Assembly (NCBI GenBank): GCA_036675475.1
Contig: JAKFEY010000069.1
Coordinates: forward strand, 1 to 64,000
DNA from: JALYRV01 sp036675475
GTDB taxonomy: Bacteria; Acidobacteriota; Vicinamibacteria; Vicinamibacterales; SCN-69-37
DNA: 64,000 nt
Reading direction: 5' to 3'
Position numbers and translations under genes: made by a program. Positions 18,326 to 26,394 of this stretch are shown one piece after another. Each line of letters begins with the position of its first letter. Within the stretch, counting starts at the first letter, position 1. A model generated the notes under the pieces. That model ran no database searches. It was not told where the DNA came from and saw only the letters and a program-made list of their open reading frames with translations.

Positions 18326-19239
18326 ATAGCATCGTCGATCGGGCCATCTACATTGCGCTGATCTCCGGCCAGCGTGTAGACCAGGTAATCGGCGCGCTGC
18401 AGGTCTTCGCCTGCCGGCGCGAGGCCGTCGAGCGACGCCACCGGCAGCATCGAGAGCACGACTATGCGTGAGCCGGGGAGGCGGCGGGCGGCGCGCGCGG
18501 CGGCGCCGAGCGCGAAGTCGCTGTGGAACGCGCCGTTGTAGTGCACGACCAGCGGCCCTTCGCCCGGCCCCTTCGCGGCGCGCGCGACGGACTCGCCCAT
18601 CACTTCGTCCTTGAGGCACTGCGAGTAGTAATAGCGCTCGACCATCGCCGCCTGCTTGGCCACGGCGTCGGGGCCATCCCCCGCCGGATGCCCGCCCATC
18701 GTCTTTGCAAATCGATCGAAGTAGGCGTCCTTCGGGCACTGCATGTCGGCGGCAATCCAGGCCTGCTGGTCTGGCGGCAGCGCCTTCAGCGACTCGAGGC
18801 CGGCTTTCGCGACGCCCGATGCGAGCGGCCGCGGCACATTGGCGGCAATCACCGGCCACTTGCGCTCGCGCGCGAGCTCCACGATCGGTTTGTAGTCCGT
18901 TTGGTAGCGCGGCCAGGGGCGGCTCGCCTTCAGGAACGCTGCCTCGTCGAGCGTGCCGGCGAGGTAGGCGTCGAGCGGCGCCTGCGCGTCGCGCTCGAAC
19001 ATTTCGAGCGAGACGACGAGGTCGGGACGGCGGCGCGCGAGCGCCTCGAGCAGCGCGCGCTCGAGCGCGTGGGTGTTGGGATCGTCGTGCTGCTCGCCCA
19101 CGAAGACCACGTCGGCCTTCGCGAGCTCGGCGCTCATGGCCTCGAAGTCGGTCCACGCCCCGGCGCGCGTGTCGAACACGCGCTCGGGCACGTACGACTG
19201 GGCGAGGGCCGCGACGCTGAGCAGCAGCGCGGCGATCAC
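18235..19239 (-). CDS. ChaN-like haem/iron-binding protein (Tiki/TraB-type fold)
   Basis: 334 residues with an N-terminal hydrophobic signal (MIAALLLSVAALAQS). Family motifs: VVFVGEQHDDPNTHALE near residue 45 and LVVHYNGAFHSDFALG near 225, matching the Cofac_haem_bdg/ChaN family, which binds haem on or near the outer membrane. Start GTG at 19239 overlaps the YceI stop (GTGA). The likely native end is near DYLVYTLAGD; the last ~30 residues run through a repeat (AATGTAAATGG ... CCATCTACATT, 18305-18352) and into the convergent DCC gene, so the tail is probably a read-through extension. Confidence 0.8.
   Translation of the reverse strand: MIAALLLSVAALAQSYVPERVFDTRAGAWTDFEAMSAELAKADVVFVGEQHDDPNTHALERALLEALARRRPDLVVSLEMFERDAQAPLDAYLAGTLDEAAFLKASRPWPRYQTDYKPIVELARERKWPVIAANVPRPLASGVAKAGLESLKALPPDQQAWIAADMQCPKDAYFDRFAKTMGGHPAGDGPDAVAKQAAMVERYYYSQCLKDEVMGESVARAAKGPGEGPLVVHYNGAFHSDFALGAAARAARRLPGSRIVVLSMLPVASLDGLAPAGEDLQRADYLVYTLAGDQRNVDGPIDDAIYDLPFTLLGSHVPSSHLPASLYLLRAMSR
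18305..18352. repeat. inverted repeat with the TGTAAATGGTAAAT word
   Basis: AATGTAAATGG and CCATCTACATT are inverted with one mismatch. The 14-base word TGTAAATGGTAAAT recurs at the end of the epimerase gene (~30684) and, inverted, just before gatC (55204-55217). Here it lies in the overlapping 3' ends of two convergent genes. Confidence 0.7.
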
Positions 19240-19919
19240 GAGGCGCGCTTCCTCGCCTCGATGTCGATGGTGATCTTCACCTCGTCGGACACGACCGCGC
19301 CGCCGGCTTCAATCAACGCGTTGTACTTCACACCGAATTCCTTCCGGTTGATGGTGGTGGTGGCCGTCGCGCCGATGACCTGCGGGCCGGTGGCGTTGCG
19401 CTGCACGGGCTGCGACGGGCCGTCGACATCGAGCGTCACTTCCTTCGTGACGCCGCGAATGGTGAGGTCGCCAATCAGCTTGAAGCCGGCCGGCGTCACG
19501 CCGTCCACGCGCTTCGACACGAACGTGATGTCGGGATGCTGCTCGGCAAGCAGGAAGTTGTCGCTGCGAAGGTCGCGGTCGCGGCCCGGATTGCCGGTGT
19601 TGATGGCGGTGACGTCGATCAGGGCGTGCACGGCCGTCGCGGACGGGTTCCTGCTGTCGTAGCGAATCCAGCCGACGACCGGGCCAAGCGTGCCGCGCAC
19701 GGTGCTGACGAGCATGTGCTTGACGGCAAACTGCGCCGACGTGTGGCTGGTGTCGATGTTCCAGATGTCGGCGCCGGCCGGCGCGGGCGGCGCGGCCGGA
19801 CGCCGCGGCCCCTGCTGCTGCGGCGTCTGCGCCGGCGGCGCCTGTGTCTGTGCAAGCGCGGCGGCGCTCATGAACGCCGCGGCCATGGCCGCGGCAAACG
19901 GGATGCGTGAAAGCTTCAT
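19236..19919 (-). CDS. YceI-family periplasmic lipid-binding protein
   Basis: 227 residues from ATG at 19919; the open frame further upstream is a shadow of the TerC gene. Signal peptide (MKLSRIPFAAAMAAAFMSAAALAQ), a Gln/Pro/Ala linker, then the YceI lipocalin-like fold: WNIDTSHTSAQFAVKHM, TVRGTLGPVVGWI, FLLAEQHPDITFVSKRV, KLIGDLTIRGVTKEV and FGVKYNALIEAGG. YceI proteins bind long isoprenoids such as polyprenyl lipids in a barrel cavity. Its stop overlaps the ChaN-like start by four bases (GTGA), making a small secreted-protein operon. Confidence 0.92.
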   Translation of the reverse strand: MKLSRIPFAAAMAAAFMSAAALAQTQAPPAQTPQQQGPRRPAAPPAPAGADIWNIDTSHTSAQFAVKHMLVSTVRGTLGPVVGWIRYDSRNPSATAVHALIDVTAINTGNPGRDRDLRSDNFLLAEQHPDITFVSKRVDGVTPAGFKLIGDLTIRGVTKEVTLDVDGPSQPVQRNATGPQVIGATATTTINRKEFGVKYNALIEAGGAVVSDEVKITIDIEARKRAS

Positions 19920-19951
19920 GCGGTTTAAACGTCGCCGCGCGCCGGTCCGTT

Positions 19952-20713
19952 TCACCGGCCCTTCGCCGCCGGCTCGTCCACATACGCCTGATGCAGATGC
20001 ACCGGCTTGCCCTTCGCGCGCACGCGGAGGTTGATCATCTCGACCATCACCGAGAACGCCATCGCGAAGTAGATGTAGCCCTTCGGAATTTCCTGGTGGA
20101 AGCTCTCGGCCGTCAGCGACACGCCGATGAGGATCAGGAAGCTGAGCGCGAGAATCTTGACCGTCGGGTGGCGATCGACAAAGCCGGAGATCGCGCCGGC
20201 CGACAGCATCATCACGCCGACCGCGATGATCACCGCGGTGACCATGACGCCGAGATCGTCGGCCATGCCGACGGCCGTGATCACCGAGTCGAGCGAAAAC
20301 ACGATGTCGAGCAGCATGATCTGAATGATGACGCTCATGAAGGACGCGGCGACGCGCGCGGAGCCGTGACCTTCCTCGCCTTCGAGCTTGTCGTGAATCT
20401 CGTGCGTCGCCTTCGCGATCAGGAACAGGCCGCCGGCCAGGAGGATGAGATCGCGGCCCGAGAAGGCGTGGCCGAGCACGGTGAACCACGGCGCCGTCAG
20501 GCGGATGATCCACGCGATCGAGAACAGCAGCAGGATGCGGGTGACCATCGCGAGCAGCAGGCCGACGCGCCGCGCTTTGGCCTGCTGATTGGCCGGCAGC
20601 TTGCCCGCCAGGATGGAGATGAAAATGATGTTGTCGACGCCGAGAACAATCTCGAGCACCGTCAACGTTGCCAGCGCTACCCACGCCGACGGATCAGCCA
20701 GCCATTCAAACAT
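19952..20713 (-). CDS. TerC-family integral membrane protein
   Basis: 253 residues, about seven membrane segments. The family signature is clear: LTVLEIVLGVDNIIFISIL near residue 20 and the mirrored LLDIVFSLDSVITAVGM near 135, each with the conserved acidic residue inside a membrane helix (VDN and LDS). Family members are linked to Mn2+ export or metal loading of secreted proteins and to tellurite resistance. ATG at 20713 shares its A with the stop of the upstream beta-helix gene (TAATG), so it is coupled to that gene. A manganese role is possible but cannot be proven here. Confidence 0.9.
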   Translation of the reverse strand: MFEWLADPSAWVALATLTVLEIVLGVDNIIFISILAGKLPANQQAKARRVGLLLAMVTRILLLFSIAWIIRLTAPWFTVLGHAFSGRDLILLAGGLFLIAKATHEIHDKLEGEEGHGSARVAASFMSVIIQIMLLDIVFSLDSVITAVGMADDLGVMVTAVIIAVGVMMLSAGAISGFVDRHPTVKILALSFLILIGVSLTAESFHQEIPKGYIYFAMAFSVMVEMINLRVRAKGKPVHLHQAYVDEPAAKGR

Positions 20714-23088
20714 TACCGCGTCCTCGCGAAATCGAGCCGGAACTCGGCCCAGCCCGTGGCTTCGAAGTATTCCACTTTCACGGTGTGCGCGCCGCCGGAC
20801 ATCGCGGCGGTGTCGAGCTCCGAGCCGTGCACGTCCCAGTTGTCGATGACGAGCCGGCCGTCCACCCACACACGCACCCCATCATCGCTGATCACGCGCA
20901 GGACATATGCACCGGCCGGGCCAGGCGGCAGCGTCACGCGGCCCTCGGCGACCATGGCCACGCGGTCGGCCGGCAGCGACGGCCGCAGCGCCCGCCCGCC
21001 AATGAGGTCGAGGTGCCGCATCGTCTCTGCCAGCACCGGCGCCCGCGCCAGCACGGCACGGAAGGCGTCGGCCTGGGTCAGCGGATCGCTGCTCTCGGTC
21101 CACGCGTACCACCGCGTGTCCCACGCCACAGGCGGATCGAACCGCTCGTACGAGAACACGTACGGCTGACCCGCCGGCACGCGCCGCCCGCGCGGCGTGA
21201 CAACCTCAGCGCCGGTGTAGGTCAGTTCGATGCGCGTCTCGGCGGCGCCCGGCGCCGGCGTGAACGTCACCTCGCCCGGCACCTGCCCGCTCTGCGAAGA
21301 CAACGTCCCGCCCACCACGCGCGCGACCGTCCAGCTGCCCGCGGGACCCAGCACCTGGAAGGTGATCGGCAGATCAGGCGAGGCGCGGTAAGCGCCGAGC
21401 CCACCAAGAGGAAAACCCCGCGCAGGATCAATCCATCTGATCGCCTGTCCTGTCCCTGTCACCGCCTGAGATGCTTCGAGCGATCTGGGGACAGGTCTCC
21501 TGGCGGAGACCTGTCCCTCTTCGATGGGCTGAGGCCATAACTTAGGGGACCGGAAGTCGTACGGCCCCCACTCGTCCACGATGATGTGCTCGCGGCCGCG
21601 GCGGGCGCCGGGCGGGATCATCGCGTCCTGGCCCTCGTCGAGCGGCGCCGGCACGGCCAGCAGCGGCACCGGCTCGCTCAGCACCGATACGCCCGGAATC
21701 GAGAACGCGAGCCGATCGGTGGTGCCCGTGGTCACCAGCCGCAATGCGACCTTGTCGAAGGTGTTGCCGCGCAGGGCAACGTCGACCGTGTCGTCGATCT
21801 CGATCGCCGTCTCGTGGCTGCGGAACCGGTTGTAGCTGATGTCGTAGTTGCGGCTCTTCGTGTCGCGGTTCTTCGGGTAGCCCCAGTTCGGATCCTGCGT
21901 CTCGTTCGCCCACAGGCGGATGGCTTTCCGGTCGCCCTCGAAGCTGTTGTTGCGGATGCGGTTGTCCTGGCCGTGCTCGATCGCGATCGCCTCGTCGTTG
22001 CGGGCGAAGCGGTTGCCGTCGAACAGCGAGCTCCAGCTGTAGCCGCCCCACACGCCGTGCCAGTTCTCCTCGACGCGGTTCTCGATGAAATAGTTGCGGC
22101 TGAACGTCGTCTCGATGCCGTTGGTGGGCGCGTGCGAAAAATCGTTCCGGAAAAACAGGTTGTCGTTCGCCCCGCCCTTCCCACTCTCCATCGTCGACTG
22201 CCCCGCCCAGAGGAACAGGCCGTCGCCGCTGTGCGTGACGGAGTTGTAGGCGACGATGTTGTCGCTCGACTGCTCGTACATGAGGATGCCGGCGGAGTCC
22301 TGGCCGCGGTTGTAATAGCCGTGGCTGTAGCCGCGCACATTCCAGTCGATCTTGTTGTGCAGGATGCGGCTCTTCGACACGCGATAGAGCCCGATGCCGA
22401 GCGACGAGTTGAACGAGAAGTCGTTGTTCCAGATCGACAGGCCCGACGAGCGCGTGATCATGAGCGCGTTCTGGCCCTGCCGCACGGTGTTGTGATCGAT
22501 CTCGGCGTTGTCGCAGCCCACGAGATAGATGGCGCCGCCATACTGCAGCCACTCGTCCTTCTCGTTCTGGTGATACGACATCCAGTCGAGCAGCGTCTCG
22601 TGCTCGATGAGGCTCCACAGCCGCTGCTTCCAGTTGTGACTGAAGTCGTTGCGCGTGAGGTGCAGGTTCGAGGAGTCGCGCGCGCGGACCGCGATCTTGT
22701 AGCCGCGGATGACGGCGTTCTTCACCGTGACGCGATCGCCGCCCTCGATCATCACCGCCGTGCCGGCGTAGGTATCCGGATCCGACTCAGGATCGGCGCC
22801 TTCGAGCACCGCGCCCTGAAAGTCCACCGTGATGTTCGACCCGCGCACCGTAATCAGCGGCGCCTCCCCCGGCGCCGGCAGACGATACGTGCCCGGTTTG
22901 ATCGATACCGAGCTGGTGATGACCAGCCCTGACTGCGGCTCGATGACGGGCACCTGTTCGGCGCGTGGACGGATGGTAAGCGCGGCGATCAGACAAAGCG
23001 CCACCAGCAGGCAGGATGCGCGCCCGCACCCCGCCGGCGCGGAAGACTTGCCGGAAGGCGCAGCCTGCTGTGCGAGCGCTCTAGACAC
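20713..23088 (-). CDS. secreted right-handed beta-helix protein with C-terminal PA14-like domain
   Basis: About 791 residues from GTG at 23088, which overlaps the aconitase stop; a longer open frame is a shadow. A hydrophobic segment near residues 20-40 (CLLVALCLIAALTI) should act as a signal. The middle (~80-400) contains repeated short strands with Asn/Asp turns (NNDFSFNSSLGIGLYRVSKS, RNNSFEGDRKAIRLW), typical of NosD/CASH beta-helices that bind or cut sugars. Near the end, ISDDGVRVWVDGRLVIDNWD is a PA14-type carbohydrate-binding signature. No catalytic residues could be assigned. A palindrome at 21488-21517 adds an EGQVSARRPVPRS stretch around residues 524-533. It is followed directly by terC. 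Confidence 0.78.
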   Translation of the reverse strand: MSRALAQQAAPSGKSSAPAGCGRASCLLVALCLIAALTIRPRAEQVPVIEPQSGLVITSSVSIKPGTYRLPAPGEAPLITVRGSNITVDFQGAVLEGADPESDPDTYAGTAVMIEGGDRVTVKNAVIRGYKIAVRARDSSNLHLTRNDFSHNWKQRLWSLIEHETLLDWMSYHQNEKDEWLQYGGAIYLVGCDNAEIDHNTVRQGQNALMITRSSGLSIWNNDFSFNSSLGIGLYRVSKSRILHNKIDWNVRGYSHGYYNRGQDSAGILMYEQSSDNIVAYNSVTHSGDGLFLWAGQSTMESGKGGANDNLFFRNDFSHAPTNGIETTFSRNYFIENRVEENWHGVWGGYSWSSLFDGNRFARNDEAIAIEHGQDNRIRNNSFEGDRKAIRLWANETQDPNWGYPKNRDTKSRNYDISYNRFRSHETAIEIDDTVDVALRGNTFDKVALRLVTTGTTDRLAFSIPGVSVLSEPVPLLAVPAPLDEGQDAMIPPGARRGREHIIVDEWGPYDFRSPKLWPQPIEEGQVSARRPVPRSLEASQAVTGTGQAIRWIDPARGFPLGGLGAYRASPDLPITFQVLGPAGSWTVARVVGGTLSSQSGQVPGEVTFTPAPGAAETRIELTYTGAEVVTPRGRRVPAGQPYVFSYERFDPPVAWDTRWYAWTESSDPLTQADAFRAVLARAPVLAETMRHLDLIGGRALRPSLPADRVAMVAEGRVTLPPGPAGAYVLRVISDDGVRVWVDGRLVIDNWDVHGSELDTAAMSGGAHTVKVEYFEATGWAEFRLDFARTR
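21488..21517. repeat. perfect palindrome inside the beta-helix gene
   Basis: GGGACAGGTCTCC (21488-21500) and GGAGACCTGTCCC (21505-21517) are perfect inverted copies with a 4-base loop. Partial copies of the same word (CCTGTCC, TGTCCCTGTC) occur at 21444-21460. The frame stays open through it, so it is translated as an extra peptide in the protein. Confidence 0.8.
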
Positions 23089-25123
23089 CGTACAGTTCAG
23101 CCGTCCACTCCAGTCCGAGCTCCGATGGCGGCGCCATGTAGCCGACGAGCGCGGAGGCGGCGACGACCGCGGGGCTCGCGAGATAGCCTTCGCCGCCGAT
23201 GCCCATGCGATTCTGCCAGTTGCGGTTGAACGACGTGATGGCGCGCTGGCCGGGCTTGAGCGAATCGGGGCCCTGGCCGAAGCACGGGCCGCACCACGAC
23301 TGGCGGATTTCGCCGCCGACCGACCGGAAGACTTCCGCGATCGACTCGCCGCCCAGCCGCTTCTCGGGCCGCTCGATCTGGCGGCCAACGCCGCCGGAGC
23401 CCGGGAAGATCTTGAACGCGCGCTGCACCTTCTTCGTGCCGGCGTCGCGCGCCGCGCGAATCACCAGCGCCGCCTGCAGCAGATCGCCGTAGCTGCCGTT
23501 GGTGCACGAGCCAATCATCGCGGCGTCGAACGTCAGGTGCTCGCGCGCCACTTCATCGGCCGGGAACGCGTTACCCGGACTGAACGGCTTCGCGATCATC
23601 GGCGCCACATCCGAAAGATCGAGCGTCTCGTCGATCTCGAAGTGCGCGTCGGCGCCAGGCGCGATCGGCGGGTACGGCAGATCCGTGATGCCCTTCGCGC
23701 GATACCACTCGTACGTCAGCTCGTCGGGCGCGAAGATGCCGTTGAGCGCTTCGGCCTCGGCCATCATGTTCGCGATGGTGTTGCGATAGACCATCGGCAG
23801 CTGCCTGCCGGGGTCCATGAACTCCACAGACATGCCCTGCGACTGCTTCGCGCCCCAGCGGCGCAGCAGCTCGAGCACGATGTCCTTGCCGCCGACCCAG
23901 GCCTGCAGCCTGCCGCCAAACACCACGCGGCGCGCTTTCGCGAGCGTGAAATAGATGTAGCCGGTCGACCACCCGAACCCCAGCGTCGTCGAGCCCACGC
24001 CGATGCCGACGGCGCCGTAGGCGCCATAGGCGCGGCTGTGCGAGTCTGCGCCGGGAATGAACTGCCCCGGCATGACGAGTCCCTGCTCGGGGAAATAGAA
24101 ATGGAAGATGCCGTCGCCCGGCGTGGCGTAGTACGGCTTCTCCATGCCGTGGAAGCGCGCGAACTCGCGGCCGATCGACGTCTGCTTGTCGTCCTCGTCC
24201 TTGCCGGTGAACACGAAGTGGTCGTTGGCAATCGCGGCCTGCCGCGGAAAGATGGTGTTTCCGCCCGTGATCTGATTGAACGTGTGAATGGAGAACGGCG
24301 CCGTGCCGTCCGACGCCGGCAGCAGATCGGCATACACACGAATCGTTGCGCCCGGCTTGAACGCATCGCGCGGCAGGTCCTTGTCGACGCGGTGCGCCCA
24401 TACAATCTGCTCCGTCGTCGTCATCGTCCGCGCGAGTGACGCGTCGGGAAAATCGACGACCGGCGGCGTCGTGACGGACTTCTTGAACTCGCGGCGGCCC
24501 ACCGAGAAGATGCCGCCGCTCACGCGGATTTCTTCCTCCTTCGCCGACAGCGGCAGCGGCTCGTATGTCTTGCCCTTCGTGATGTTGGCAATACGCCGCG
24601 AGACCGGGTCGAACGAGAACTCGTCGCCGTCTTCCGCATCGGCCACCGCCTCGGGGCTCTGCACGACGTGCAGTCCGAGATTGAACGAGTTGCGGCGGAA
24701 GATGTCGCCCATGTTCTGGCCGCAGATGATCACCATCTCGCGGCCGACTTCCTCGGCGACGCCTTTCAGACCCGCCGGGCTCATCTCGCGCGACGATCCA
24801 ATCGCGAAGCGATCGCCGGCGATCACGAACGTTTCGCCGCGGTGCACGCGCGCGCGGAAGTCGGGCATCAGATAGCGGAACGATCCGGCCTTCCACTTCT
24901 CGTCGAGCGTCTCGAGGCTTTCCGACACGCAGTCTGCCGCCGGCGTGATCTGGTCGGTGTCGATGGCGTCGAGCTTCTTGCCGGGTACGTTCGGGTCCCA
25001 GAACACCAGGGCCTTGCCCGTAATCAGGTTTTCGGAGCCGGCCGCGGCGGTGAAGGCCACCGGTTCGGGCAGCTGATCGGCGGTCACGCCGGGTTTGAGA
25101 CGGGCTGGGGCGATATGCGGCAT
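23081..25123 (-). CDS. aconitase/isopropylmalate-dehydratase superfamily enzyme, swivel domain first
   Basis: 680 residues from ATG at 25123. Domain order is reversed relative to AcnA: a LeuD-like swivel domain comes first (DTDQITPAADC, AIGSSREMSPAGL, IICGQNMGDIFRRNSFNLGL, residues ~40-180), then the LeuC-like catalytic core (PGADSHSRAYGAYGAVGIGV; GSCTNGSYGDLL; SWCGPCFGQGPD). Those last two motifs supply the three [4Fe-4S] cysteines. It has AcnB-like order but no HEAT domain. It should hydrate/dehydrate a tri- or dicarboxylic acid (citrate, methylcitrate or isopropylmalate-like). A standard AcnA is encoded at 38.8 kb, so this one may have a different substrate. The open frame continues upstream, see the entry at 25124-25306. 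Confidence 0.85.
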   Translation of the reverse strand: MPHIAPARLKPGVTADQLPEPVAFTAAAGSENLITGKALVFWDPNVPGKKLDAIDTDQITPAADCVSESLETLDEKWKAGSFRYLMPDFRARVHRGETFVIAGDRFAIGSSREMSPAGLKGVAEEVGREMVIICGQNMGDIFRRNSFNLGLHVVQSPEAVADAEDGDEFSFDPVSRRIANITKGKTYEPLPLSAKEEEIRVSGGIFSVGRREFKKSVTTPPVVDFPDASLARTMTTTEQIVWAHRVDKDLPRDAFKPGATIRVYADLLPASDGTAPFSIHTFNQITGGNTIFPRQAAIANDHFVFTGKDEDDKQTSIGREFARFHGMEKPYYATPGDGIFHFYFPEQGLVMPGQFIPGADSHSRAYGAYGAVGIGVGSTTLGFGWSTGYIYFTLAKARRVVFGGRLQAWVGGKDIVLELLRRWGAKQSQGMSVEFMDPGRQLPMVYRNTIANMMAEAEALNGIFAPDELTYEWYRAKGITDLPYPPIAPGADAHFEIDETLDLSDVAPMIAKPFSPGNAFPADEVAREHLTFDAAMIGSCTNGSYGDLLQAALVIRAARDAGTKKVQRAFKIFPGSGGVGRQIERPEKRLGGESIAEVFRSVGGEIRQSWCGPCFGQGPDSLKPGQRAITSFNRNWQNRMGIGGEGYLASPAVVAASALVGYMAPPSELGLEWTAELYGV

Positions 25124-25306
25124 GGAATTAACGATTCTATCGAAGCCGCTGCACCCCAGCACAGGCAGCCGCGGATAGCGGGGAAAGGCCGGGTTGGTGC
25201 GGCTCAGGCCGCACATGACGAAGACGGATCCGCGATCCGACGTGATCCGGCTGGCGTGGCGGCAGATCGCGCACAGGCCTTGCTCCACGCTCGCTCGATC
25301 CTCCAT
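25124..25306 (-). other. in-frame upstream extension with CxxC..C..C pattern (zinc-ribbon-like peptide)
   Basis: From an ATG at 25306 the aconitase frame is open for 61 codons before the chosen start. The peptide reads MEDRASVEQGLCAICRHAS..., with Cys at 12, 15, 32 and 52, and includes RYPRLPVLGCSGF. This resembles small stand-alone bacterial proteins of about 55 residues with the same cysteine spacing (recalled, not searched). No stop separates it from the aconitase, so it is either a fused N-terminal domain or a small gene that lost its stop. I see no good ribosome-binding site for ATG 25306. It begins only 10 bases from the divergent apaG start. Confidence 0.5.
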
Positions 25307-25316
25307 GATGGAAGCC

Positions 25317-25706
25317 ATGTTCTCGTCTGAAGCCGTCACGCGCGGCATCCGCGTCCAGGTGCTGTCCGAGTATGCCGGCGACCGGTCCGACCCGCGCAAC
25401 AACCAGTGGTTCTTTCTCTACACCATCGAGATCAGCAACGAAGGCACCGAAACCGTGCAGCTCGTGTCGCGCCACTGGATCATCACCGACGCCGAAGGCC
25501 ATGTCGAGGAAGTCCGCGGCCCCGGCGTCGTCGGCCAGCAGCCGGTGCTGGCGCCCGGCGAGTCGTTCAGCTACACCTCAGGCTGTCCGCTGACGACGCC
25601 GTTCGGGAAGATGGAGGGGACGTATCAGATGATCACGTCCAACGGCGCATCGTTCGACGCGGCGATCGCGCCGTTTACGCTCAGCGAACCGTACACCGTT
25701 CACTGA
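25317..25706 (+). CDS. apaG: ApaG domain protein
   Basis: 129 residues from ATG at 25317 (alternatives at 25305 and 25308), the usual ApaG length. The whole chain is one FN3-like ApaG domain: TRGIRVQVLSEY, NNQWFFLYTIEISNEG, QLVSRHWIITDAEGHV, GPGVVGQQPVLAPGESFSY, TTPFGKMEGTYQM. The last two stretches are the best conserved part of the family. Bacterial ApaG affects Co2+/Mg2+ handling and its biochemical role is unknown. It is divergent from the aconitase-family gene and stands alone on the plus strand. Confidence 0.92.
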   Translation: MFSSEAVTRGIRVQVLSEYAGDRSDPRNNQWFFLYTIEISNEGTETVQLVSRHWIITDAEGHVEEVRGPGVVGQQPVLAPGESFSYTSGCPLTTPFGKMEGTYQMITSNGASFDAAIAPFTLSEPYTVH

Positions 25707-25743
25707 AATTCAGAGCTGGTGAGTTAAGAGTTAAGAACTACCC

Positions 25744-26109
25744 TCAGCGCCGCGCCTGCCGTGCGGCGATGAACGAGCGCACTGCAAGCACGATGTAGCC
25801 GAGCGTGAGCAGCGCCATGATCGCGCGCGAGATGACGGCGGCCGGGCGTGCCGCGGTGCCGTTGAAGACATCGGCGATCTGCAGCAGGCCGCTCACCGAC
25901 CCCAGGAAGCCAATCAGCGCCACCAGCACAGCCGCGTGGATGGCGTGCTTGCGCTTGCGCTCGTCGCGCGCGATCAGGCCGGCGATGGCGATGACGAGGC
26001 CGAAAAAGGCCGGAATAAGTGCGGTGATGCTGACCATCCCCGTGAGGAAATAGCCGGCGAGGCCGAGGATGACGAGGACGACGCCGAGCGCGATCGTGGT
26101 TGATGCCAT
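25744..26109 (-). CDS. small integral membrane protein, unknown function
   Basis: 121 residues, four likely membrane segments (starting ALGVVLVILGLAGYFLTG, then ITALIPAFFGLVIAIAGLIA, a third around VLVALIGFLGSVSGLL and a fourth near IMALLTLGYIVLAVRSF), with a short basic loop RDERKRKHA between the second and third. I do not recognise a named family. It is followed by a second small membrane protein and aat on the same strand, with a 33-base gap. A short GAGTTAA direct repeat lies just after its stop (25718-25735). Confidence 0.65.
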   Translation of the reverse strand: MASTTIALGVVLVILGLAGYFLTGMVSITALIPAFFGLVIAIAGLIARDERKRKHAIHAAVLVALIGFLGSVSGLLQIADVFNGTAARPAAVISRAIMALLTLGYIVLAVRSFIAARQARR

Positions 26110-26142
26110 GGCAGAATCATACCGGAGACATCACGGGCGGCG

Positions 26143-26394
26143 TCACCGGCGCAGCCGCCGCCGCGCGGCGCGGCGGGCCGACCACGTGATGCCGCCGCAG
26201 ATCACGGCCAGGAGCGGATAGAGAAGCGCGGCGATGTAGATGCCGACGTGACCGAGCGAGCCCGGGCCGTCATCGGTGAGGACCAAGTAGACGATCTGCA
26301 CGCCGAACCAGATGAAGAAGAGCGTGGCGAGGCCGAATAACACGGCGATGCCCGCAAGCAGATAGCCGAGCGCACGCGCGAATCCGGCATTCAT
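26143..26394 (-). CDS. small two-helix membrane protein, unknown function
   Basis: 83 residues from ATG at 26394, which overlaps the aat stop by one base (TGATG). Two hydrophobic segments (LGYLLAGIAVLFGLATLFFI and GIYIAALLYPLLAVICGGIT) flank a polar loop, and the tail is strongly basic (WSARRAARRRLRR), so the C-terminus should face the cytoplasm. No family was recognised. Its translation is probably coupled to aat. Confidence 0.6.
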   Translation of the reverse strand: MNAGFARALGYLLAGIAVLFGLATLFFIWFGVQIVYLVLTDDGPGSLGHVGIYIAALLYPLLAVICGGITWSARRAARRRLRR

